DNA of 64,000 nt from Bolinopsis microptera (taxonomy: Eukaryota > Ctenophora > Tentaculata > Lobata > Bolinopsidae), in the NCBI RefSeq assembly GCF_026151205.1, contig NC_087077.1, forward strand, positions 19,341,975-19,405,974. The letters run 5' to 3'. The notes under the pieces are model-generated. The model was not told where the DNA came from. It searched no databases and was given only the letters and a program-made list of their open reading frames with translations. The position numbers and the translations under genes were made by a program. This document shows, piece by piece, positions 56,446 to 64,000 of the stretch (position 1 is the first letter of the stretch; every line of letters starts with the position of its first letter).

Positions 56446-57643
56446 TTAAGGGGACATATACAAAAATCTTTTATGCCCTGGCCCTGCTGTTAACTTCATA
56501 TTAAGAAAGTATACATAAAAAAAAAGATTTGACAGATTAAAAATTATTTTTGAGAGTATTCACTTTCGAAAAAATAAATATTTTCTTTTTAAAAAAGTTT
56601 TGGAAATTTTGAGAAGTCTTTCACTGTAATACCGATCTTTCAATCATTTTAAACGTTTTTGACTGATTTTTTTTACTGAACATTACTTACAATCCGCACA
56701 AGGAGCCATTGAAAGGATTCAATAATTGAACAATAAATGACGAAGTTTATTTGGATATCACTTCATAAGGAGACATATTCAAAAAGCTTTTATGCCGGGG
56801 CTCCGTAGTTAACTTCATATTAAGAAAGTATATAAAAACAATAAGATTTGATACATTCAAAATTATTTTTGAGAGCAGTCACTTTTGAGAGCAGTCAGTT
56901 TTGGAAATTTGGAAAAGTCTGGCACTGTAATACCGATATTTCGGTAATTTTAAAAGTATTTTGGCTGATTTTTTTACTGGACATTACTTACAATCCGCGC
57001 CGTACAAGAAACCCCTGAAAGGATTACATAATTGAACAATAAATGACGAAGTTACAAACCGAACAAGGTCGAAAAAATAAAAATTGAAATATTTGCCTAC
57101 TTCTAAAATCTAAAATTGTACATTTCACCAATCACCCGGGTCAGCAGATATCGCTTCAAAAATTCTTGCGAGTATAGCTGATGATCATATCAAACTTTTT
57201 GGAGTAGGATTTCTCTCAGATTTGAGTTTTAAGCTATGAAATATGGCCTCAAACGACTCAGTAAAATTCATTGTAAAAAAGGGCAAAAATGGCAGATTTA
57301 AGGCGTTAATGCCTATAACTCAAAAAGTATCAGCTTTTTTGAAATAATTTTTACAGAATCGTAATCAGCTTGGTAAGACAAATCTTTTAGTACCAAATTC
57401 ATAATACTTGAAGACACAAAATTTGTTAAAAAAATGTGTAAACAATTTATACAAGGGGGGACCCTCGATCGTGTTCGAGCTAAAAAATTATTTAAGACAA
57501 TTAGTCTTCTAAAAGCACCTATTTGGTAATAAAAGATTTTTAATGTATCAAATCTTATTGTTTTTATGTATACTTTCTTGATATGGAGTTAACAGCAGGG
57601 CCTGGGGCCAGGGCATAAAAGCTTTTTGTAGATGTCCCCTTAA
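56446..57643 (+). mobile_element. TTAA-flanked non-autonomous DNA transposon
   Basis: The element spans 56450-57639, flanked by TTAA on both sides (56446-56449, 57640-57643). The left end GGGGACATATACAAAAATCT pairs with the right end (AGCTTTTTGTAGATGTCCCC), and the inverted similarity continues ~110 bp inward (TTATGCC, GTTAACTTCATAT, AAGAAAGTATA, AAGATTTGA). A third, direct copy of the left end lies inside at 56766-56880. No ORF. TTAA duplications point to piggyBac- or Kolobok-like mobilisation. Confidence 0.82.
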
Positions 57644-58090
57644 GACGCAGTACTCAGTAGACATGACATTTCTTGCAATATAGGTTTCAAATTATTTGTT
57701 ATTATTAGTTACTTATTAGCTATAAACGGTATCATTTTAACGAATCATCTGACAAATCAATATTGATATTATAAATGGTACAGGTTATGAAATTGATGAT
57801 GAGGTTTAGGGATTGGGCTCATCAACCGATCTAAAAATAATGATAAGAGTATAAGTTTTAGCTAAAAACAGTATTTGAAATGTTTATTAAAATGCTCATC
57901 AAATCATTTCGATGTTTTTCCGATAAAACTCAAAATTTTTATAAAATTATTGCCCAACATCTTGGCTAATTGCCCAACATCTTGGCTATTCTACTTATAT
58001 AAGTAGATGGACACAAACTCGTTAGAATGTGACCATCGCGGTTAAGTGGAAATGTAATTCAATACAAATATCAAGCAACACTATATTTAT

Positions 58091-58543
58091 AGTGCTGACA
58101 GGCACGTAGCCAGGGGGGGGGGGGGGGGGGGGGGGGCAGGGGGGCTGCAGCCCCACCCCCCTTGGCAAAAATTGAACCCGAGAAAAAAAAATAAGCCCCC
58201 TAATCCCCATGGTCGCCTGGTAACTGGGCTGTGTTTGTACTGTTTAAACGGCAGGCAATTGACTTCAGCATTTCGTAAATTATTCCCAAATTCCACTATA
58301 CAATTACATGTACTTATTCCATTCAATGTGGCAAGTACTGAGTTCGGTAGGGACTGGTAAGACATTTTTGCAAATTTCTTTAATGTCAAATTTCGTCTAA
58401 AACACCCTATTTCTCAAAAATTTTCCGCCGACCTCCAGATCCCTGCCGGAGCGCAGCTGGGTTGGACGCGTCGGCTCGCTTCGCTCGCCGAGGCCCCCCC
58501 CCCCCCCCAAAAGAAAAATCCTGGCTACGTGCCTGAGCGCTGA
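58091..58543 (+). mobile_element. hAT-like MITE with CAGGCACGTAGCCAGG TIRs
   Basis: The element spans 58099-58535, with TIR CAGGCACGTAGCCAGG at the left and its exact complement CCTGGCTACGTGCCTG at the right. The TSDs are AGTGCTGA (58091-58098) and AGCGCTGA (58536-58543), 7 of 8 matching. Inside each TIR is a long homopolymer (G-run at left, C-run at right). No transposase ORF. Confidence 0.85.
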
Positions 58544-58950
58544 CTTGGATAGCACACCCTAAAAGCCTAAAGTAACTTCAGATTGACTGGGAGTGCGCCA
58601 GGTCACGTTTTGCGTTTATCTCACTGACCTAGCTCATGCTAGATATGATATAAAATTAGATTTCCAGTCTGGCAGAGGTCACGCGTTGGAGCAAATATAA
58701 TGGCAATGTTAATGTTTCATTGTGCTGATGAAGACGCAGAATATTAATGATTGTATGCGGCACACCGTGCTCCATTATACTGATTTGGCAAAATATCTAT
58801 ATACTTATAGAGAGGGAGCTTTCGACACAACACCTTTAATTTTTGTGTGCTTGCAGGGATACAAAAAAAGTCATCCCATAGGAAATTAGAACTACCATAT
58901 ATTACCCCAGAGGTAGGCATAGCATGCACATGCTATCCTTTCGTGGGTCA
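58544..58950. other. Intergenic, no gene
   Basis: Nothing supported beyond unremarkable AT-rich sequence between two hAT-like MITEs. Confidence 0.6.
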
Positions 58951-59115
58951 CCCAGGCCCAGGGACAAAAGGATTTTGCGATTATTTTGGCCAAAATTCGC
59001 GATACCGCGATTTTTAACAGACTATACATTAAACTACACATAAAATTTGTCGCAAATAATGGGAAAAATCGCGATTCCGTACATGCTGCAGTTTCCTTTT
59101 GTCCCTGCCCAGCCT
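58951..59115 (-). mobile_element. hAT-like MITE, copy 2 (intact TIRs)
   Basis: The element spans 58959-59107, with perfect 14-bp TIRs CAGGGACAAAAGGA and TCCTTTTGTCCCTG. Flanking words CCCAGGCC and CCCAGCCT look like a decayed 8-bp TSD. It is about 90% identical by eye to the inverted copy at 1666-1809. Confidence 0.82.
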
Positions 59116-59699
59116 CTCTTAAAAAAAACTTTTTTTAAAAATAAACAGTTTTTTTAAAAGAGAGATTAAAACTAAGTTGGCCCGGAGGATAGCATGTTTT
59201 GCTTACCTCTAACTCTAAGGTTTGGCAACCCTACCAGAAGAGGATACTGGGGTCTGGGAGGCAGGAATATGTTCAATGCAATATCTTGTTTTTAGAAAAC
59301 CAGCGGCGCTTTTGTAAAATTAGCACGGGTGTGGTGCAGACGATCTCAGTTTTCTACGGTGGTTTACGGTGTTCTACCGTATTCGGTAATTTTTGGAAAG
59401 AAAAAATTCAAAACTATCAGCGATAAAAGTTGAACAATTTAGTATGAACCCAAAAGGGATTATCATTTATGTGATCTATCATGATCAGCATTCAGCAAAT
59501 CTCTAATGGTGATAGACGATAGTGATCACGAAACCAAGCTTATTTATTAGGCAAAACAAGTATGAATCATATGATGGCGTGTACGTTCACGCCGTGGTAT
59601 TCTTAAAGCATGATTGCATGATCTAACTTTTAATGAACAAGCATAATATTATCATGCATCGTGTACCCCTGCTCTACTCCATTGTTCATTCGCGTTATG
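59116..59699. other. Intergenic, no gene
   Basis: Contains a small inverted poly-A/T hairpin near 59118-59166 (AAAAAAACTTTTTTT). No ORF with recognisable features. Confidence 0.55.
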
Positions 59700-59717
59700 G
59701 TTTTTCAAAGCACTTAC

Positions 59718-62700
59718 TTGTACTTGTACTTGAAAAGGTCTCCTCCTAGTCGTTGGAGTGGCCTGCACCACATAGTAACTCCTTTCTCCGGTATATTAGA
59801 CCTCTCCAGTGAACCCTGTCTGTAGCTTGTTGTTCTGCATCTTCTATTGTGATGTTATCGACACCTGTGAAGATTGCTGCATCCTCCCGGACGCATGACA
59901 ACCAGTTTTTCCGAGGTCTGCCTCTTGATCTTTTACCATGCTTTGGGATCCAGTGCAGAAGATATTTGGGTATTCTTTCTTCTGGCATCCTCACCACATG
60001 GCCAAACCATCGGAGCCTAGCTGCTCGTACGAAAGTATCAACAGGGGCGATGTTAGCCCGCTTAAGTACGTCAGCATTAGATACGTGATAAAACCATTTG
60101 ATTTTCAGGATTCTTCTCAGACATCTATGATGGAACACCTCGAATCTTTTCATCTGCGTCTGAGTGGTATTCCATACCTCACTTCCATATAGCAGTATAG
60201 TGAGGACAGCCGCTTTGTATATCCTTATTTTAGTTGGTGTTTTGATGTTACGACTGTACCATATACTGCTAAGCTGATAGAATGCCCCAGAGGCTTTTTG
60301 AATTCGAGCTGATAATTCTTTGTCAATTGTTCCATTCCCACTGATGATAGCACCCAAGTAAGTGAAACTGCTGACCTGCTGTATTGGGAGACCTTCCACA
60401 CTGATGTCCATAGTGTCGTCTTTAGAATACGGCCTCTGCGAAGCACTTTTACTGACAACCATGCTCTGTGTTTTGCCAGCATTAATCTTCAAACCCGCAT
60501 AGGCACTGTATTTGCAGAGAAGGTCAGTGGTTTCCTGCAGCCCTTCTTTTGAGTTATCTAACATGGCCATGTCATCAGCGTAATCAGTGTCCAAGAGATG
60601 TTTCTCTTCTACCCCGGGGGCTGGCAGCTGTAATAAAGCCCCCTTACTAATGACCTTGTTTAGTTCCATAAGGTATGCTGAAAAATTCAAACAAAAGTTG
60701 AAGACTGGTGGTCCCTGTATATCACCTTGCCCAGTTCCCGAGTTGACATCAAACCAACCTGTTACCTCTCCATTGACCCTAACAGCACTAACTGTGTGAG
60801 TAAAGAACGCCTTCATGATTCTAATGTACTTGTCAGGTAGGCCGTAGTGCTGCATACTTCTCCAAATGAACTGCCTGTCAATCGAATCAAAAGCTGCTTT
60901 GAAATCAACAAAATTAATATACAGAGGGATATTATACTCAATACATTGGTGTATAATACAGCGGAGTGAATAAACCTGGTCAATACATGAGCGATTCTGT
61001 CTAAAACCACTTTGATTCTCCCGGAGAAATTTTTCCATGCCAATGCTAAGTCTCCGCAGGAGTATCATCTGAAGGAGCTTCGAGGCTGTGGATCTTAATG
61101 TTATGCCTCTGTTGTTAGCGCAATGAGAGGTGTCACCCTTCTTTCCAACGATGATAATAACACCTTTGGACCAATCCTCAGGAATCTTCTCATCTTCCCA
61201 CACTTTCTTGAACAACACAACTAGTTGATCAACCAACCCATCCTGTCCATACTTAAGTTGCTCGTTGGTGATACCATCCACTCCTGGACTTTTGTGATTC
61301 TTGAGTTTTTTAAGGGCATCAACAATCTCGTTTCTTGTAGGAGCCTCATCCGAATCGGAAAGGTCGTCAAAACTGGGTTGCGGAGGGATGTTGTCTAGGT
61401 CAGAAATATTGGCCTCTTGTGGGGGAGGGTTCAATAGCCTAGAAAAGTGCTCTTTCCACCTTTCTTTCTGGGCATGTGGGTCGGCAATCAACTGGCCAGA
61501 TACGTCTCTAACTGCAGTTGACTGCTTCTTCTTCTTTCCAGATATGACATTGATCTTCTGCCATACCTCACGTTGCTGGCCTTTTCTCGCAGCTTCTTCT
61601 AAGTCATCGGCCATTCTAAGTGCCCAGTTGTTATCGTCGACCTTGCTACTTTTTTTAAAGAGCTTATTCAATCTAGAATACTCTGACCTGTTAGCGTTCG
61701 AATTAGGGTCTTTACGCTTAAATTTCTTACGGTTCTTCAATAATTCTTTTGTCTTCTGAGATTGGTGCCTGTCCTTCTTTTTTCGAGGCCTTTGCCCAAG
61801 GACTTCCATGGACACTTGTGTGACAGTTGTTTTGAAGTTGTCCCACATTGATTCCAGGTCAGCCTCAGGTTCCAAACAGTCAAATTTGTTTCTCAGAACA
61901 ATGTTGTATTCGGAAATAAGTGAATGATCACGCAAGTGCTCAATAGCAGGAATCTCGAGCTTACGTTCTTGCTTCTTTTTCACTGACATAAGCTTCATTC
62001 TTAGTCGTGCTCTTACCAAATAGTGATCAGACCCAATGTCAGCCCCCCTACAAACTTTTACATTTAGCAAAGAGCCTCCAAACTTCTTACTGATACAGAT
62101 GTGGTCTATTTGGTTTACAGTACGACCATTAGGTGATCTCCACGTACCTTTATGTATATCCTTTTGCTGAAACATAGTGCCACCGATGGTAAGTTGGTGG
62201 GCGATGCAAAAGTCCAACAATCGGGTACCATTGTCATTTGATGAGCTGTGAAGCGAGTGTCCACCAATGACACCTGACATAGAACTGCAGTCCGATGTGA
62301 CCTTAGCATTAAGATCACCGAGCAGTAATTTTAAATCATGTCGGGGTAGCTCATCGAATGCACTTGACAACTGCTGGTAGAATTCATCCTTATCATTATC
62401 TGAAGCCCCCTCAGTTGGCGCATATGCCACAACAACAGAGATGTTCAGGTGTTGACTATGCAGCCTTGCACTCAACAAACGGTCAGATATTGGTAGATAG
62501 GAAATTAATGAATTTTTAATCCTCTTTGAAAGGGAAAGACCGACACCTCGCCTTCTTATACCGTCTGTCCTCCCTGAATAAATAAGTAAGGAGCCATTAT
62601 CCAGTAGCTCTGATCCTGTACCAGGCATATGGGTCTCAGTTATACCCAGCAAGTCCAACTTATACTCAGAGATATTCTCTGATAGCTGAAACAACTGACT

Positions 62701-63190
62701 TGAGCTGCTGGTCAGAGATAATACATTCCATGTCCCAAATGTAAGACCTGTTTTAGAATAATTCGCTGGCTGTTTCTTATTAGAATCGGAGTCCACATGG
62801 GTGATCTGCGGAGAAATAAATCTGCTACAATGACGTGTTCTCCCAACACTCATCTGGCCACGGGGGTCCCTTAGGCTTTGCCCCGCCACCTTCATACTGG
62901 TATCATCCGTCCTTGCAGAGGGAGCCACACACCGTTTCTTGTTGTTACTTTGTGATGTTTCTGCAGCAAATGTTTAGAGAGGAGAAGTTGCCAGCATCTC
63001 GCACCCGGTTTTTTATCGACCTTTGCCTGTCTAGATCCATAGTGTTTAGTTGCACGTCATCTGTTTGAACTGGAGTCACCCAGGACAGATTACAATGCTT
63101 AATAGTAGCACCTCGAAAAGGATGTGATTCTTCATCGCGCACTATGGTCATTGGAATAGGAGAGGTTATAGGTGACACGATCACTATTCC
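59718..63190 (-). mobile_element. RTE-like non-LTR retrotransposon, apparently intact ORF
   Basis: Minus-strand LINE: a 5' region (about 63190-62930) with a short separate ORF, one long ORF (62928-59746) and a 3' tail ending in short AAGTAC repeats at about 59719-59740, as in RTE-type elements. The 5' boundary is approximate and no TSD was recognised. Confidence 0.82.
59746..62928 (-). CDS. RTE-like ORF: APE endonuclease + reverse transcriptase, intact
   Basis: About 1060 codons without a stop. The frame is open from a GTG at 62928; the first ATG is residue 12 (MKVAGQSLRDP), giving ~1049 residues. Endonuclease motifs in order: GTWNVLSL, LLGITETHM, LLGDLNAKV, NQIDHICIS and GSDHYLV. RT motifs: SPGVDGITNEQLK, NNRGITLRSTASKLLQ, QSGFRQNRSCIDQ, NFVDFKAAFDSID, GTGQGDIQGPP, TDYADDMAML, then SSFTYLGAIISGNG and LLYGSEVW. 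The C-terminal tail with RLRWFGHVVRM and GKRSRGRPRKNW is typical of RTE/craniofacial-protein-2-like retroelement proteins. The enzyme nicks genomic DNA and primes cDNA synthesis on its own RNA. All catalytic Asp/His positions look kept, so the copy could be active or very recently active. Confidence 0.9.
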   Translation of the reverse strand: MAPSARTDDTSMKVAGQSLRDPRGQMSVGRTRHCSRFISPQITHVDSDSNKKQPANYSKTGLTFGTWNVLSLTSSSSQLFQLSENISEYKLDLLGITETHMPGTGSELLDNGSLLIYSGRTDGIRRRGVGLSLSKRIKNSLISYLPISDRLLSARLHSQHLNISVVVAYAPTEGASDNDKDEFYQQLSSAFDELPRHDLKLLLGDLNAKVTSDCSSMSGVIGGHSLHSSSNDNGTRLLDFCIAHQLTIGGTMFQQKDIHKGTWRSPNGRTVNQIDHICISKKFGGSLLNVKVCRGADIGSDHYLVRARLRMKLMSVKKKQERKLEIPAIEHLRDHSLISEYNIVLRNKFDCLEPEADLESMWDNFKTTVTQVSMEVLGQRPRKKKDRHQSQKTKELLKNRKKFKRKDPNSNANRSEYSRLNKLFKKSSKVDDNNWALRMADDLEEAARKGQQREVWQKINVISGKKKKQSTAVRDVSGQLIADPHAQKERWKEHFSRLLNPPPQEANISDLDNIPPQPSFDDLSDSDEAPTRNEIVDALKKLKNHKSPGVDGITNEQLKYGQDGLVDQLVVLFKKVWEDEKIPEDWSKGVIIIVGKKGDTSHCANNRGITLRSTASKLLQMILLRRLSIGMEKFLRENQSGFRQNRSCIDQVYSLRCIIHQCIEYNIPLYINFVDFKAAFDSIDRQFIWRSMQHYGLPDKYIRIMKAFFTHTVSAVRVNGEVTGWFDVNSGTGQGDIQGPPVFNFCLNFSAYLMELNKVISKGALLQLPAPGVEEKHLLDTDYADDMAMLDNSKEGLQETTDLLCKYSAYAGLKINAGKTQSMVVSKSASQRPYSKDDTMDISVEGLPIQQVSSFTYLGAIISGNGTIDKELSARIQKASGAFYQLSSIWYSRNIKTPTKIRIYKAAVLTILLYGSEVWNTTQTQMKRFEVFHHRCLRRILKIKWFYHVSNADVLKRANIAPVDTFVRAARLRWFGHVVRMPEERIPKYLLHWIPKHGKRSRGRPRKNWLSCVREDAAIFTGVDNITIEDAEQQATDRVHWRGLIYRRKELLCGAGHSND

Positions 63191-63873
63191 CTGAGATTAA
63201 AAATAATCTCTTACCACCAGTGCACACACTTACAAATACAACAGCTCCTCTTCGGTAGCTAATCATCCATAGTCAACAGAGTGATTCTGCAATCCGCAAG
63301 TGTTGCAACTCAATGGACATTAATTGTGCCTGGCCAAATCCTGTAATTTTACAGTATATATAATATATATATGTTTTTTTGCATTTTTATGTGCTATTAT
63401 GGGATCGCATTTTTCACGTCTTTAATGATCATGTCTTTGATCATAGAGCACCTTCGATCAATTGTTCGACAGGGTAACTACCAACTGGAAACGGTTACGC
63501 GCCTCTCAGTGTTTCTCTGCGAACGCTCCCAGCAATGCCACTACGATGTTATTATATTTTTACCTATAGTTTACCTAGATCTAGTAATGAAAAATGTACA
63601 GAAAACTTGGACTCCGCCCAATTGTGCTGCTACCAATCCCAAAGGTTTTATGGAAAAGAGCACTGCGGAGAAGGCATCAGAAAATGAGGGAAAGATGGAG
63701 AACAAGTCCTTTACATTCCACTAACTAAAATTTTACCGGGGTAAGCACAGGGTTTCAAATTTCGATGCTCTTTTTTAGTGGGCATCTTGACCACAGCTCC
63801 CTACGAAGAAGAATAATGTGTTGTGTATTATATATTACGTGTTACATGTTTTATTTCCATCGCTGTTTCATAC
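63191..63873. other. Intergenic; unassigned ORF
   Basis: A 117-codon plus-strand ORF (63371-63724) with a hydrophobic start and a Lys/Glu-rich end was seen. No family is recognisable and splice context is absent, so it is not called. Confidence 0.4.
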
Positions 63874-64000
63874 CGTAAGATGGGTGTACATCAAGTTAGA
63901 CGTTGAACGAGGGGACGTTAAACGAGGGGACGTTAAACGAGGGGCGCAAAATTCTGAGCATTATCAACGATCTAGCGTTTCCAGGGAGTGATATAGCAAA
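63874..64000 (-). pseudogene. Broken paralogue of the GPCR first exon (runs off the edge)
   Basis: The minus strand reads [19 protein letters not shown], closely matching the TM1 exon at 56340-56227 ([19 protein letters not shown]), and then a tandem triplication of a 14-bp unit (CCCTCGTTTAACGT) shifts the frame into a TAA. The word CATCTTACG before the donor is shared, with GTATGA replacing GTGAGA. This indicates a second GPCR gene copy to the right whose TM1 exon is damaged. Confidence 0.75.

Noticed and set aside
63371..63724. 117-codon plus-strand ORF
   Set aside because: No recognisable family and low-complexity end; could not be supported as a gene.

Overview
This is a 64-kb piece of an AT-rich animal nuclear genome, most likely from a non-vertebrate metazoan. 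The evidence is GT-AG introns, a split class-A GPCR gene, an ABHD14-family hydrolase gene with an N-terminal membrane anchor, and a mixed load of transposons (L2/CR1-like, RTE-like and restriction-like-endonuclease LINEs, a Penelope-like element, pogo, hAT, TTAA-type and foldback elements). The repeats would suit a cnidarian, sponge or another invertebrate; the species cannot be fixed from sequence alone. There are no bacterial operons, rRNA genes or convincing tRNA genes.

Layout. 1-14.3 kb is gene-poor: tandem arrays (13-bp at 1-101, a hierarchical 36-bp satellite at 3.9-5.9 kb, a 32-bp minisatellite at 7.7-8.6 kb), a hAT-type MITE and three CCAAT/E-box clusters. 14.4-16.1 kb is a pogo-like transposon with TIRs and TA target duplication. 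18.5-24.4 kb holds a pentanucleotide tail array and an L2/CR1-like LINE on the minus strand, its ORF2 split by about 960 bp of a hexanucleotide repeat. 26.66-32.17 kb is a three-level nest: a Penelope-like element (13-bp TSD) inside a foldback-like transposon (8-bp TSD) inside a small TIR element (9-bp TSD). The foldback carries one unrecognised zinc-knuckle protein gene.

33.6-44.5 kb is the best-supported host gene, an ABHD14-like alpha/beta-hydrolase with six coding exons that join in frame (329 residues). Its third intron contains about 80 tandem copies of a 64/67-bp unit made of the splice acceptor plus the first 37 bases of the next exon. This is the most striking feature of the window. 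A few hundred bases upstream, a smaller duplication has produced a possible 12-codon optional exon.

45.0-49.6 kb is a 5'-truncated retroelement with RT and a PD-(D/E)XK-like domain, flanked by 113-bp direct repeats. Its RT is interrupted by a GT...AG insertion built from a 311-bp tandem repeat; removing it restores frame. 50.0-56.4 kb is a minus-strand class-A GPCR gene whose introns hold repeat arrays starting directly at the splice donors, plus a perfect 144-bp inverted-repeat element. 56.4-59.1 kb contains three non-autonomous DNA transposons. 59.7-63.2 kb is an RTE-like LINE with an intact ~1050-residue ORF. A broken paralogous GPCR first exon runs off the right edge.

The recurrent theme is local tandem amplification acting on functional sites (splice acceptors, intron starts next to donors, a LINE linker, transposon TIRs) together with nested transposition.
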